Shown: positions 7,915 to 18,900, counted from the first letter of the stretch. The stretch: DNA of 23,057 nt from Chara braunii (GCA_003427395.1 BFEA01000442.1:1334361-1357417); one strand, 5' to 3'. Notes: generated from the letters alone by a model not told the origin. Made by a program: numbers and translations.

Positions 7915-9896
7915 GGTGGAATAATGGATCTGCATGAGGAAATGGATCATTAGTCACACAGGGAAGGAGCTTAGAAGCGTGAAAAACAGGATAGGTGTGG
8001 AGATGGGGCGGGATCTCGATGGTGTATGACGGTCCATCTGCACCACCTTTGACATTTAGTACTTGCCACGGCCCTCAGTAGGCAGGTAGCAACTTCTGTG
8101 AGATCCCTTCCTTGGGAATAAACTCTTTAGACTTGACCCAGACAAGATCACCTACCGCTAACTGTGAAGGACGGCGGTGTTTGTTCGCTTGTTCCATCAT
8201 GTGATGCTTGGGCCTTCCAGATGTTCTCAGCCACACGTTGCGGATCCTTCTCATACAGAATGGCAAACTCGCATGTGCCAGGTGGCAGTCCCTGGATCTA
8301 ATCCGGATTGAAACAGTCAATGGGACATCCGGGAATCCAGCCTCTATGCAGCTCGTGCGGGGTCCGCGAAGTAGGTAGGTGAACTGAGTTATTATACGCA
8401 CTAGCTACTTTGGGAGGATGTTCATCCAAATCTACCTGGTCCAGTTAATGTACGAACACAGTACTTCTTGTAGAATCTTATTCATCTGGTTGGTCTGGCC
8501 ATTTGTCTCAGGGTGGCGTCCAGATGACATAGCTAACTTAGATCCGTGGACCTTCATCAGCTGCTGCCATTATTCCCCTGTGAACCGGGTGTCTCGGTCA
8601 CTAAAGATACTCAACAGGTGACCATAATCCTTGACCTAGTGGTTGAAGAACTCTTTGATGACCAGATCTGTCTTCGCTTCAGCAGGTAGTGGTACAAAAA
8701 CGACAAACTTACTAAGCATGTCAACTGTGACCATTACCTGACTCTTCCCACTACTACTCTTGACCTTGGTGTCCATGAAATCAATACAAATTCACGGGGG
8801 GCGGATGGGATAGGCATGGGCTTCAACAGTCCAAGGAGAGGCTGCGTGGAACTCTTGTTCCTTTGACATACTTGGCCGCCTTGGATGTAGGTGATGCAAT
8901 CATGCTTCATGCCAGGCGACGTACAGAATTTGAGTGGGCTCACATAGGTCTTCCGCCAGCCAAAGTGGCCTTCAATATTGTGTCATTCTCCTAGGATCAG
9001 ACTGCGTACCTCTTCGCTACACGGTATGCAAAGCCTATCATGCACATCAGAAGTCTCAAAAAGCAATCCATCAGCCATTCTGAAATCAGGCACTTCTTGA
9101 GGTGTGGTCCGTACCTTCTTTATCAACGTACTATACACAGGGTCATCAGCAGATGCAGCCTTGATCTTTTGCTGCAGATCGGCGCCAACATCTAGGTAAG
9201 TCACAATTGCACCAAGGAAATCGGAACGTCTACTCAATGCATCAGCAACGGCATTGTACTTACCCTTGACTGGTTTCAACTCAAAATCAAACTCGTCAAT
9301 TTTCGTAGCCCACCTAGTCAACTTAGGAGTCATCCGGGCCTGGGTCTTCAATGAACGTAGAGTTTCATGATCAGAATATACCTTGATGTGTCACCCTAGT
9401 ACATAATGCCGCCAATGGTCCAGAGCCTGTCGACGGGCGAAGAGCTCACATTCATAAGTCGAGGCTGCAACCTTATCACTAGGGAGCCTGCAAGACATAA
9501 ACTCAACCGGCCTGTACCCGTCTCCATCATCCTGTTGGAGAACAGAGTCAATGCCATATTGGCTTAGCATCGGTAGTCACAACAAACGGTAAGGATGGAT
9601 CTGCTACCGAGTACTCGATAAGGGACTTCTTCAACTTCTTGAAGGCCGGACTACAGTCCTTGTCACAATTCCAGACGGTTTCCTTCCACAGCAGCCTGCG
9701 AAAAGGAGCAGCAATGGAAGTGAAGTTACAAACGCGCTTCCAGTAGTAGTTGGCTAGTCCTAAGAACGACCACAACTCGGTCAAAGTGTGCAGGGTTGGC
9801 CTGTCACGAATTGCTTCTATCTTGGCGTCCTCCGGTCTCACTCCATCTCGATCTACCACGTGTCCCACATATAGGACTTGGAGCTTGGCTGTTGCA
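7915..9896 (-). pseudogene. Ty3/gypsy pol: RT end, RNase H, integrase
   Basis: Read on the minus strand, the order is as follows. End of RT: LYVGHVVDRDGVRPED and ELWSFLGLANYYWKR (9896-9740). RNase H: FVVTTDA (near 9590), then, after frame changes, KVYSDHETLRSLKTQ and GKYNAVADALSRRSD (about 9390-9220). Integrase: zinc-binding region with GHFGWRKTYVSP, GMKHDCITYIQGGQVCQRN (8980-8860). Catalytic core: MDTKVK and FSDRDTRFT, with the usual Glu segment reading QTNQMN, so the Glu seems lost. C-terminal end: PSQLAVGDLVWVKSKEF and TYPVFHASKLLP (about 8160 to 7930). Several frameshifts and stops show it is dead. The left end is abrupt at 9896 within RT. It looks like the 3' half of the element whose other parts are at 15465-16057 and 18345-20350. 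Confidence 0.85.
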
Positions 9897-10658
9897 TACT
9901 AGTGAAAGTGAACACAAGTATGATGCAAAACCTAGAACCGACCAATACAAAGAGCAATATAATGCAGCAGAAGACTTGGAAACATGGATCTGAACTCACA
10001 TCTGACTCGGACTCCAGACAGGCTCACACACATATATGCATCGGTGAGAAGGCCTGACGCTCAAACATAGAAGATGCACCAGGGCCTGTACACAGCATTG
10101 CACGGATGAATGTAGGAGGAAGAGACTTAAAGGAGGCGGAGGAGATGGCGCCAACATAAGTCACCGAAATAGCAATCCGAAATGTCGCAGATACAGAATC
10201 TCGGAATGTCGACGATACAGAATTTTGAAGTGTCGTTGGTAACAGATCTCCAAATAATCCTCCCAACATCCTACTCTGAAATAGTCTCAGTCCTGATGTC
10301 ATCGATATCTCACCATCAATCTCTGTCCCATAGTAACTGAGAATGTAGAAGGTTAGAAGAAGATGAAGAAGAAGAAGAAGAAGAAGGAGAAGAACCAAGA
10401 GGAGCAGAGGAGAAGGTGGAGATGGAGAGGTGGGGCGGAGGAATATCCTCCTGCCCTGATCCTGTGTCCAGGCACCAACCTGCCGGTGCAAGGTGCCGCC
10501 TTGGAGCTGCTGAAGACTTGCCCTCGCCGCTGGAGCTATGGTGCTCACAGGTAGGTAGTAGGTAAGTCGTCTCTCTCTCACTCTCGTCTATGCAGCTAGC
10601 GCTAAACCCAACGCTACTGCCTGGAGCTGCGCTAACCAAAATAGCGCAGCGCTGCTTC
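9897..10658. other. Spacer with GAA-rich tract
   Basis: No gene recognised. At 10360-10400 there is a GAA/AAG tract followed by purine-rich sequence to about 10436; the Ser-rich minus-strand frames across it are artefacts. Near 10160-10240 a short motif, gatacagaatNtNggaatgt, is repeated two to three times. The section probably belongs to the 3' part of the gypsy element at 10659-15155 or to another insertion. Confidence 0.4.
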
Positions 10659-10740
10659 CTCAATGCCGTGCCTCCGAGTCTGTCCCGAACAGACCGCCGG
10701 CCGGTCCTAAGTGCCGGCGGTGGCCTGTTCGGCCTGGCTG
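10659..10740 (-). repeat. 82-bp direct repeat, copy 1
   Basis: Nearly identical to 15074-15155 in the same orientation, 4,415 bp apart. The repeats bracket the coding region of the gypsy element between them. Inside is an 8-bp inverted repeat, ACCGCCGG/CCGGCGGT, with a 13-nt loop, able to form a stem-loop. This copy overlaps the end of the RNase H frame. It may be an LTR remnant or an element-internal duplicated segment. Confidence 0.8.
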
Positions 10741-12128
10741 GCACACAAATCGTGTCGCCATGATAGTGCATCCGCTGCTCGATTGGCGGGGCCTGGAATA
10801 TGGGCGGGGCCGAAGTCGAATTGGTCGATGAAATACATCCATCGGCCGATCGTGCTTGTGACCGTGTCCTGCGTTTTATAGTAGGTCGACGGATTGTTGT
10901 CCGTATTCCATGTGAAACGCCGACGCCCGAGAAGAACGTGTTGCCATCGTTTGAGAACGGTGACGAAAGCCAGCAACTCTTTCTTCCTAGCGTCATATAG
11001 AGAATGAACTAGAGGTACTTTTTGGGAGAAGTACTCGACCGGGTGCCAATCATCGTCGTTTGCTGTTCCAATATCGCCCCAATGCCGTATCCGGAAGCGT
11101 CCGTAGTCACTCGGGTACGTAGGGTGGTATCATAAATGCGGAGGGCTGGAGCGCGTAGCATCGCATACTTCAACGCGTCGTCGAACTCGAAGGGCACCTT
11201 CGGAGACTGAAGCCTCGACAATGGTGCAGCAACTTTGGAGTAAGAGCCGACAAAACGTTGGTAATATCCAGCCAGACCCATGAATGAGCGTACGTCTGTA
11301 GTTGTACGGGGTTCCGGCCAGTCCACGATGGTTTGGATCTTGTCTGCTAAGGGATGAATGTCGTGTGGCGTAACATAATGGCCCAAGTACTCAAGCTCTT
11401 GCTGTGCGAATTCGCACTTGTCGCGATTTGCTTTGTACTTGGTCGTGCGAAGCCTTTCCAAAACAGTGTGAAGGTGTTCGAGATGCTCATCGAACGTCCG
11501 ACTATAGACCAAGATTTCATGGAGGTAAATGAGGGCGGTGCGGTCGAGTAGGCCTCGAAACTCGGTCGTCATAGCTGCTTGGAAAGTCGTTGGGGAATTG
11601 GTGAGGCCGAATGGCATTACGACCCACTCAAAATGCCCATACCGCGTTTTGAAGGCGGTCTTGTACCGATCTTGGGGCTGGATTTCAATCTGGTGGTAAC
11701 CAGACTTCAAGTCCAACTTTGAGAAATATGTGGCGCCGCCCAATCTCTCAAGGAGATCATCAATCCGAGGGAGAGGGTCGACGTTCTTCACGATTTGTGC
11801 GTTGAGTTTTCGATAATCTATGCACAACCGGAGGTCCTTGTTCTTCTTCCAGACGAAGAGAACCGGGGCACCGTAGGGCGAACAACTCGGGCGAATCCAG
11901 CCCTTGTCCAAGAGGTCATCAAGTTGTGTGCGAAGCACCTCGAGTTCCTTTTCGCTCATTCGGTAAATACATCCACGCGGAGGGACGGCCCCGTCCTCGA
12001 GAGTAATCTCGATCCGGGACCGTTCCGGTAGGAGCTGCAAAGATGTCTCCATATCTGTCTAAGAGCTGAAGAATACGTGGGTCCAGCGGCGATGTCCTCG
12101 GTCCGTCCGTCGGAGGGATCGCATGCAA
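10707..12128 (-). pseudogene. Ty3/gypsy reverse transcriptase and RNase H
   Basis: The minus strand begins with PLDPRILQLLDRYGDIFAAP (12085-12020, one frame), then continues in another frame with [61 protein letters not shown], and FGLTNSPTTFQ. The catalytic box reads YLHEILVYS where the family has YLDD, so both catalytic Asp are lost. Next come YLGHYVTP and the connection SFMGLAGYYQRFV, then RNase H with VTTDASGYGIGAILEQ. A one-base shift near 11070 moves the frame to YDARKKELLAF, then FTWNTDNN and GPANRAADALSWRHD. Integrase does not follow. The frameshifts and the changed active site mean the enzyme is inactive. Confidence 0.9.
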
Positions 12129-12850
12129 GAATCATATTCCCATCTCATGACGTCGTTCCGAGTAACAGCATTGCGAATCCTCGCTGCAGAGACCACGTGG
12201 CAACCAATCGAAGTGTGAGGGAGTGGGACCGTACACGGGACTAGCTTACCGTTCTGATCACGGATGTGAACGGCGTGGTTGTGGAAGTTCACCGGGTGGT
12301 CGGCGCTACGCAACCGAGACATGCCTAGAATCATGTCGAACTTGGTGTCGAGGATGTCAAAAGACACCGGCTCGCACGCAAGTGGCGCAAAGTAAACCGA
12401 AACACCGTCAACGCGTCGGGCAATTGACTTTTGCGTGTGTCTGTCCGCGAGTGTTACATGCGTTGGCTGCGTTTTCCTTCGAACGCGGGGGCCGAGGCCA
12501 GCGCGGGCCATAAAGGCTTGGCTCATATAGTTGCGAGACGCTCCGCAATCAATCAAGGCACTGCAGGTTACCTTTCCGATTTGAATGCGAATATAGAGGA
12601 GAGGTGCGTCGGTTTTGACGTACCTTTGAGAGGCATGCTCACGGTCGATCTTCGCAAGATAGTCGCGAATATCGGCAACCACTACTCCATCGTCCGTCAA
12701 CGGAGCTGGTACGGCAGCGTGCAAGTAAGCGCGTAGATCGGCATCAAGGCATTGCAATGCGGCTTGGACAAGGATCCGATCGAGGGAAGCGGCAACCATT
12801 GGATGTCCTCTCTCGTTAGCGGATCGAGATCCTCAAGTCTTGACCGCGCA
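12129..12850 (-). pseudogene. Ty3/gypsy retropepsin-like protease
   Basis: The clearest frame runs from 12799 to 12059 on the minus strand. It has PLLYIRIQIG, the active-site segment ALIDCGASRNYMSQ (the family usually has DSGAS or DTGAS; the Asp is kept), a flap region HVTLADRHTQ, and the C-terminal FDMILGMSRLRSADHPVNFH. The upstream part, DRILVQAALQCLDADLRAYL, is a linker; the preceding LEDLDPLTREDIQWLP is in a different frame (about 12830), so a frameshift separates it. The protease would cut the Gag-Pol polyprotein. It lies between gag (13098-15078) and RT with no space, as expected in this superfamily. Confidence 0.85.
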
Positions 12851-13097
12851 GACGAGTCCTCGGAATGTGTAGGCGAAAGGACCGGTTCATTTGTTGACGG
12901 TGCGCAAGCTGCACATACGCTATCTTCATGCACGTGAGTAGGCTGGTTCAACGGTGGGACCAGCTGGACTGCATAATCCTCGTAGGTAATACGAGAACTA
13001 TCGACTACCGCGTGTTCCCCGGAGATGAAGTCAGTTGCTAGCAAGGCAACCGTTTCCGGCGGAGTGGGGAGAGTCGTCGTTGCGCTCCTCGCGGCGC
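12851..13097 (-). pseudogene. Gag-protease linker
   Basis: The minus strand frame here (to 13044) is rich in acidic and Ser residues (for example VLSPTHSEDSSARSRLEDL) and has no recognised domain. It is probably the spacer between the zinc knuckle and the protease of the same gypsy element, in a frame different from both neighbours. Confidence 0.5.
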
Positions 13098-15073
13098 TCA
13101 GTTTCCTGAGCTATTTGGACGAGGCCCACTTGGTTTACCCTTGTCGCTGCATTGGGCGGTCGAGTGTTTGATGTTGTTGCACCAAAGACAGTAGTTGTAC
13201 TTCAGGCGGAGGTTATAAACCTCCTCGCCAATGTGATACTGCATCCACGGTTGTTGTCCCGCTCCTTCCGACGCCTGGGTGTTAGCCTTCTTCTTCCGAG
13301 CTCGTGTGCGTCGAGGAGGGATCGCTGCTACAACATCTCCTTCATCAGAGGTTGCTGCAGCAGCGTGGTCTTCCTGTGATCCGGTGAGGATCGCATTTAC
13401 ATTGTGCCGCTGAAATCCTGGCTTTGCCACATAGGCCGGCTACTGCTGACGACTTTCATTAGCCGCTCGCCGGTGCGTTTGTATGAGAATGTTCGCTCTT
13501 GATATGACTGCGTCGAAGGTCTCGTACTGCAGCTCGTTGCCGAGAGCTGTGGTCAACCAATCGCATGACCGAGAGAAGAACTCGGATCTCAAATCTTCGA
13601 GATCGAGGTTGAATTTCGGAGTGGTGACAAACTTCTGCCACTTCGTCAACCATTCTCGGGTAGGCATAGTGCCTTGGTTGCAATGATAGAGCTCGTTCAT
13701 GACCGCCTTCCTTACGTTGCGGACCAGGAACCGTGTCTGCCACTGCTGCTCAAACTCTTCCCATGTAATCTTGGTGTGCAGCGTTGTGATTGTACAGGCC
13801 TTTTGCAATGCCAAATTGTTCATGAAGGCTTGGCTGCCGCCAATCAGCTTGACGTACAGCGCCTTGAGGCGCTGCTCGGGGGGGAACATGATGCACGTCC
13901 GCCTCCGTATGGAATGCAGTCCACCAAGCCAATGCGTCGGCCTTGTGATAGTCGTCGAATTTGGGTACGTTGAACTTTTGCATCTTGTACGTCTTGCCGC
14001 TGTCTGGTCTCGACTTCAACTGATCCAGCTCAACTTTGAGTGCTGTCACTTGGCTGCTGAGTGTCGTTGGGGCCTCGAACTGGCCCACCTCACCAATCAG
14101 GCTTATGATATGATCAATGCGCTGAGTGGTGGTGGCGGCTTTACCTTCAATCGCTGTGACACGTGGGCCCCATTGCTGGCCAGTGGGCCTGTGCTTCAAC
14201 CGTACCCAGGCGTATAGTAAGTGCATCATTGACTTGTTGTTGCTCCGTCTTGGCAGAATTGATTGCCGTAGCGAATGTCCGACAGTCATTCGCGGCAGCT
14301 TTTAGAAGCTGCTGCTGCTGGTCTGAGCGTGTCGCCTCAACTGCTCCTGCTGCCAGTTCACAATGTGTAACAAGTGTCTGAGTAGGTAAGCCAATTCTGT
14401 TTTCTCCTGCTCCGCCGCTGTTGGCGCCGGTTGTGCGGCTGATGGCACAAAAGTCCAGTTTGTGAGGAGTTCGCTGAAACGCTGCTCCTCATTCTGCAGG
14501 ACCTGTGTGCTTGCGGCACGCTGTTGCTGTTGCGCTGCTTCGTCGGCTTCTCGCTGTAGCTGCGCTTGGACGGCGGCCTCGTTGGCCAACTGTTGTGCCT
14601 TGGCGGCAGCCTCGTTGGGCAGTCTCTGTTGCTCAGCTGCTGCCTCTTCGGCCAGTCTCTGCTGTTCAGCTGCAACGGTAATCCGCTCCTGTTCGACAGC
14701 GGCCAGGTCCATGAAGGTCCGGACGCGCTGCAAGAACACATCGAACGCCTCATTGGCACCTTGGACCGGAAACGCTGGCAGGACCATCGTTCGCCGCCTC
14801 CTTGGTACCGTCGGTGTTGGGATGCGCGTTGCCGCCTGTTGCTGCTGTCTGCTAAGGAGAGCTGCTACTCGAGGACTGCATCGAGGAAGTACCACCGGTT
14901 GCTGACCTGCTGACATGAGTTGCTGCAGGGAACTCCAGTGACTGCCGGTGTCCTTTAGGCCATCAGCGGGAGAGGGAAACAAAGAGTGGGAACAGAGGGG
15001 GTAGGGAACAAGCAAACATGCAGCTCCCGGCCCCAATGTGGATTGACACACTAAATCAATAGGAATTTTCTGA
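13098..15073 (-). pseudogene. Ty3/gypsy gag with coiled coil and zinc knuckle
   Basis: In minus-strand order: an N-terminal Gln/Ala-rich coiled coil (14760-14440; repeats such as AAAEQQRLPNEAAAKAQQL), then VTALKVELDQLK and KFNVPKFDDYHKADALAWW (about 14060-13920). After a frameshift near 13890 comes the capsid-like core, RLKALYVKLIGGSQAFM, WEEFEQQWQTRF, MPTREWLTKWQKFV. After a stop at about 13440 comes a basic region, RRTRARKKK, and a CCHC knuckle, CLWCNNIKHSTAQC (C-x2-C-x4-H-x4-C), near 13180. Gag packages element RNA. No good start codon is visible upstream; the frame beginning near 15078 uses a non-ATG codon. Three frames are needed, so this is not functional as read. Confidence 0.85.
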
Positions 15074-15155
15074 CTCAATGCCGCGCCTCCGAGTCTGTCC
15101 CAAACGGACCGCCGGCCGGTCCTAAGTACCGGCGGTGGCCTGTTCGGCCTGGCTG
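15074..15155 (-). repeat. 82-bp direct repeat, copy 2
   Basis: The second copy of the segment at 10659-10740, just upstream (minus sense) of gag. The same ACCGCCGG/CCGGCGGT inverted repeat is present, so the stem-loop is preserved in both copies despite several base differences elsewhere. Confidence 0.8.
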
Positions 15156-15464
15156 CTGGTGAAGCCGCGCCGTGATCTGGACCGTCCCAGTCGATCGGTG
15201 GTTCAGATCAGACCTGCGGGAAGTGGCAGCCTCAATCCTCGGCTGCCAGGCTCAAAACGAATAACGTTTGGGCCGGTTTCCTGCTCAGTGCCTGCAGTTG
15301 CAGGCCCGGGTCTAAAGCCGGGTTGCTGGGGCCAACCGTCGGCCTTTCCAAAGGTCCGGCCTTTAGCCCAGGCCAGACTGGCCCAACATGGCCACGGTCT
15401 GGGATAACCCCCTAGACCTAGTCGTCGGGCCTAAAAGGGCCCGTGTGGAATTCAGTATGTAAGA
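15156..15464. other. GC-rich spacer, no gene
   Basis: Rich in gggcc and ggcctt-type palindromic words (for example aaggtccggcctttagccc). Similar composition occurs at 5690-5770. It may belong to the LTR or leader of the inner gypsy element. No coding signal is convincing. Confidence 0.4.
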
Positions 15465-16057
15465 TTGGCCCACTCACACTTCTTCAGTTTGATCTTGAAG
15501 TTAGACTCACACAATTTTGTCAAGATCTGACGCAAATGATTTTAATGCTCCTCTAGACTCTTGCTAATAAACAGAATATCATATAAATAAACAACAACAA
15601 ATTTATCCAACCAATCTCTAAACAAATCATTCATGCATCATTGGAATGTTGCAGGGGCATTCGTCAAGCCAAACGACATCACTACAAACTCGTAGTGTCC
15701 AGAGCAAGTCCTAAGGGCCGTCTTGTGCTGGTCCTCCGACTGTACCTCAATCTGGTGGTACCCGGACTTCAGATCAATCTTGAAGAAATACTTAGATCCC
15801 TGCACCCTGTCTAACAGATCATCAATCCGGGGCACCGGTTCAACATTCTTGATTGTGATAACATTCAATCCCCGATAATCAATACATGACCACGGTTCAC
15901 CCTCTTTCTTCGGCATGAACGAAACCGGTGCACCATACGGTGACGAACTGGGCTTTATCCACCCCTTCTCACTCTGCTCAGCTAGCTGCCTGCGCAGTTC
16001 GTCCACTTCCTTTGGGAATATTCTATAAACTAGGCCCCTGGGAATCAGAGCTCGCAA
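15465..16057 (-). pseudogene. Ty3/gypsy reverse transcriptase fragment
   Basis: The minus strand encodes [78 protein letters not shown], then, past a stop and a small shift near 15640, MNDLFRDWLDKFVVVYLYDI. Here the catalytic YLDD reads YLYD, so one catalytic Asp is lost. After a further stop it continues with NHLRQILTKLCESNFKIKLK and ends at about 15465. It is a different family from the RT at 10707-12128, by wording of the shared motifs. Both ends are abrupt and match in position the breaks at 9896 and about 18345. Confidence 0.85.
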
Positions 16058-17384
16058 AACTTCATTTTTTATAAATCAGACCCGGGCCAAATTTGGATTT
16101 CAAAAATTTTCTAACCAGATCCAAACTGGACCCGATCTTCAAACAATTTTCCAACTGCATCCAACCCAGAACTGCTTTTTTTGAAAATTTTCCACGAGCG
16201 CCCTTGGGATGTAAAAAAATGGTCAACTGTAGGATCAGGACCCACATAACATCCAGTTGTGGCCCACCCGGACCCACCCATGCCTCACTTTTGAGCGACC
16301 CGTGCCCACTTGTGCCTCATTGTGCTGACCCATGCCTCGTACCTACCCACCCTAGAGGTCACTCCGCTGCAACCTTTGGAGCTTCCCCACCTTGTCAAGT
16401 TCACATACCCTATCGCAAGCGGGAGTTCGGCGTTCACCGAACTTTACCCAACCCTGTTCTCCACCTCTCGTACGTCCACATTGCCTGCCACCCGTGACCC
16501 CTCCAACGTCGTTAGGACTCGCTCCCTGCTCCCACTCCCAACAAGTTGGCGTGGAAGCTCGGAAATTTGGAAAGTGAAAACCAAGCTCGCTCTGCGTTAT
16601 GAAGGCTGCACCGCCGTCCTACTTCAAAACTCTTGCATCTTTTGAAAATGTTCAATTTAATGAATGTATATAACCACTAACTGGAGTCTGATGCGGTGTC
16701 ATCAAGGCAGCTTGCTCAACTCCGTTAGCCTGCACTTTCTCTTCTTTCCTTTTGAACAGGGTAGCCCCTAACATAATTACGTTTATCTGATTCCATCAGG
16801 ATTTGAACTCACTAGCTCCCAAAGGGCATTGGAGGAAGAGAGAGGCAAGCAAGAAAGACCAGGAGGGATAGAATCACCACAAAATGGGAGAGGAGGACAA
16901 GAACAGAGGGACTTAGGCCGAGGGTTTAGGGTTGAGAGGTTAGAGATGGAAGGGTTTAGGGTTTCATAGAAGGTCCAGAAGAGAACGAAATCCCGGCTAC
17001 TCCCGAGCTCGACGTGCGGATGACAGGAGCACAGGCTGAGGGTTTAGGGTTTAAGGCTACCTGGTCGATCATTCCAAGGAGCTGGGAGATGAGAGGGGCG
17101 AGATCAGATTGGTAAAGACAACAGGTGAGGCTCTTTCTAGGGTCAACAACAATATCTGGCAGATCTGGATTCTAGATAAGAGAGGAAAGGGAGGGATATG
17201 GCAAGCTGACAGTCAATCCTCCACCGTGGCGGAGCAATCAATGCTGTTCAGGGGTCCTTCGGCCAGACGGAAGGGAGCGTGTGTGAGTGTTCAATGATGT
17301 AATGTTTAATTGGACTTGCCGGTGGAATAGGAACCGGACTGACGCTCCCCAGAATAGAAGGAGCCAGGACCATAAGGCCTGTTT

Positions 17385-17390
<6 letters not shown>
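16058..17390. other. No gene; telomere-like motifs
   Basis: No coding region I can support. Runs of plant telomere-type sequence (gggtttagggttgagaggtt near 16921, gggtttagggtttc near 16955, gagggtttagggtttaagg near 17039) lie inside otherwise unique sequence, so these are interstitial teloboxes. The minus strand near 16790-16809 has a B-box-like GAGTTCAAATCC. The left part (16080-16220) is rich in tttt/aaaa words and ccagatccaa-type repeats. Confidence 0.5.
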
Positions 17391-17427
<37 letters not shown>

Positions 17428-17487
17428 TTGAACTATACGTTGTTTACTAACAACTACATGTGTACCATTCAGCTACATGAGTTGGGT
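17391..17487 (-). repeat. Poly(A)33 and tRNA-like (SINE-type) fragment
   Basis: A run of 33 A (17391-17423) lies next to a sequence that, on the minus strand, has an A-box-like TAGCTGAATGG (17475-17465) and a B-box-like AGTTCAAATCC (17434-17424), about 40 nt apart as in tRNAs. A GTTGT/ACAAC stem sits between them, where an anticodon arm would be, but its loop has six nucleotides. Acceptor and D arms do not form well. It could be the head of a tRNA-derived SINE or a tRNA pseudogene; in that orientation the T run follows the B box. Confidence 0.35.
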
Positions 17488-17654
17488 TGCCTGCACGTTT
17501 TTTGCTTGTGGGCGGCCACACAAGGATGACACAAATCAATCAAGAGATGGGCCCTACACTTTTTTCGAGCGTGGGCGCCAACATGCTGCCACAAAATCTT
17601 AGATACAAAAAAATCCATATATGACAAATATATATGTATAGGGATACTTTGCAA

Positions 17655-18008
17655 AATATTCCCCAAAATTGAGATATATGCCAAAATGCCCCTAAAAGAT
17701 GTGGGTAGAGCCGCATGCCCCTCTGACAAAAACAATATTTTGTGAAATACCCCAGGCATCGGTTGGACTCCTATCTTTGCAATATATCCCTACCGGGTAC
17801 CGGCCAACTTTGCAAAATGCCCCACTACTTGCCAACTTTTCCTAGGTGCTATTGCAAAAGACCAAGGCCCAAACGGGGAGGTCCAGATTGCAAAGTTGCA
17901 CACCCATCTGGCAAGGGCACAACACAAATATTTCCGCCTAAAAGGGCATTCCGGTCTACCCACATCTTTCAGGGGCATTTTGGCATATATCTCAACTTAT
18001 GGGCATAT
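17655..18008. mobile_element. Fold-back / MITE-like element
   Basis: Imperfect inverted repeats of 52 bp lie at 17669-17720 and 17944-17995 (start ttgagatatatgccaaaatg; four or so mismatches), with weaker similarity about ten bases further out. The interior (about 220 bp) has no coding sequence but repeats tttgcaaaatgccccN-type words several times. Small size, long inverted ends and no gene fit a non-autonomous DNA transposon or fold-back element. I could not settle a target-site duplication because the right flank is a TA microsatellite. Confidence 0.65.
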
Positions 18009-18165
18009 ATATATATAGATATATATATATCGTCAAATAGAACGGCCCGGTAAACCGTAGGCAGAGAGGGAGAAGAGGACAACAAACGAGGGGCTGTGAC
18101 AAACTGTTTCATCGGAGTTTATATATATATATATATATCGTCACAAACATATATATATATATTAA
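18009..18165 (-). repeat. Truncated hammerhead-repeat fragment
   Basis: A further module of the family at 1-540, from tcgtcaaatagaacggcccg to the helix II part of the hammerhead, where it stops and passes into a TA run (18120-18138). As elsewhere, the minus-strand 3' end (TTTGACGATA) is followed by TA repeats. The remaining hammerhead half carries GATGAAACAG where intact copies have GACGAAACAG, one more change. Confidence 0.8.
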
Positions 18166-18180
18166 GGGGCCTGGTCCAGG

Positions 18181-18900
18181 TCACCCGACAAGTTTTCCAC
18201 CCAGCTGTGGCGCATAACTGGCTATCCTACCATCTGACAGGCCCAGCCAGGTTTGCCTCTGTGAGAACTGCACCTGGGCCAAGCCCCTCGAGTGCAGCTG
18301 GGTTGGGCAGTTTGCAGCCACGGCCACCTGATTGCGGGCTTTGCTGAGAATCTTGCTACCGGACTCTATCTCAATCCGGTGCTTGATCTCCCACTCTACC
18401 ACTCCGATTGGGGCTTCTCCAATATCAGCAAACTTTTGCAGCAGGTTCTCCACTTGGGGTGGTGTCTTCTCTTCACCCTTAGTCTCTTCACTCACCGGTT
18501 TAACATAGGCCACAAATACCTGATCTTCCAACTTCTGTTTTATCACGTGTCGGGCGAACGCAAGGGCACTCATACAACAAACAGACAAATGGGACTCTAG
18601 ACAGACTCATGGTACAACATCATCTTCTTCTTGCCCACAGTGGGGCTGGGAAGGCAGCACTCGTACTCGCCCAACTTGACATCTGCCATGGCTTTTTCTC
18701 CCCAGTCTGTTCCTAAAAGCAGATCAAAGGGAAGGTTGTCCTCCACTAAGAGGGTAAGGAAATGCAGAACCTTCTCTACCTTTTCTCCCTCCTCTAACCG
18801 GAAGTATGCCTTGGTCCCCTAGACATACTACACACGAATCTTGCGATTGTCGGCCAGTGTACTGAATACCGGCTCACTCAACTTCTGCACCTTCATTCTT
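18181..18900 (-). pseudogene. Ty3/gypsy protease and protease-RT linker
   Basis: On the minus strand, 18895-18600 encodes VQKLSEPVFSTLADNRKIRV, then, past a stop, KAYFRLEEGEKVEKVLHFL and the protease C-terminal LPFDLLLGTDWGEKAMADV. The DSG active site is not seen; the region where it should be is taken up by the tandem repeats. A frame from 18588 has FVAYVKPVSEETK, PPQVENLLQKFADIGEAPIG and EIKHRIEIESGSK, the linker just before RT, and loses similarity at about 18345. The rest to 18181 does not look like gypsy. The expected continuation of RT is found at 16057. Confidence 0.75.

Noticed and set aside
10024-10996. Ser-rich minus-strand frames up to 226 codons
   Set aside because: They read through a GAA tract and out of frame with the RNase H segment that overlaps them.
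14462-14913. Plus-strand Cys/Ser/Ala-rich frames
   Set aside because: Antisense shadow of the Gln/Ala coiled coil of gag.
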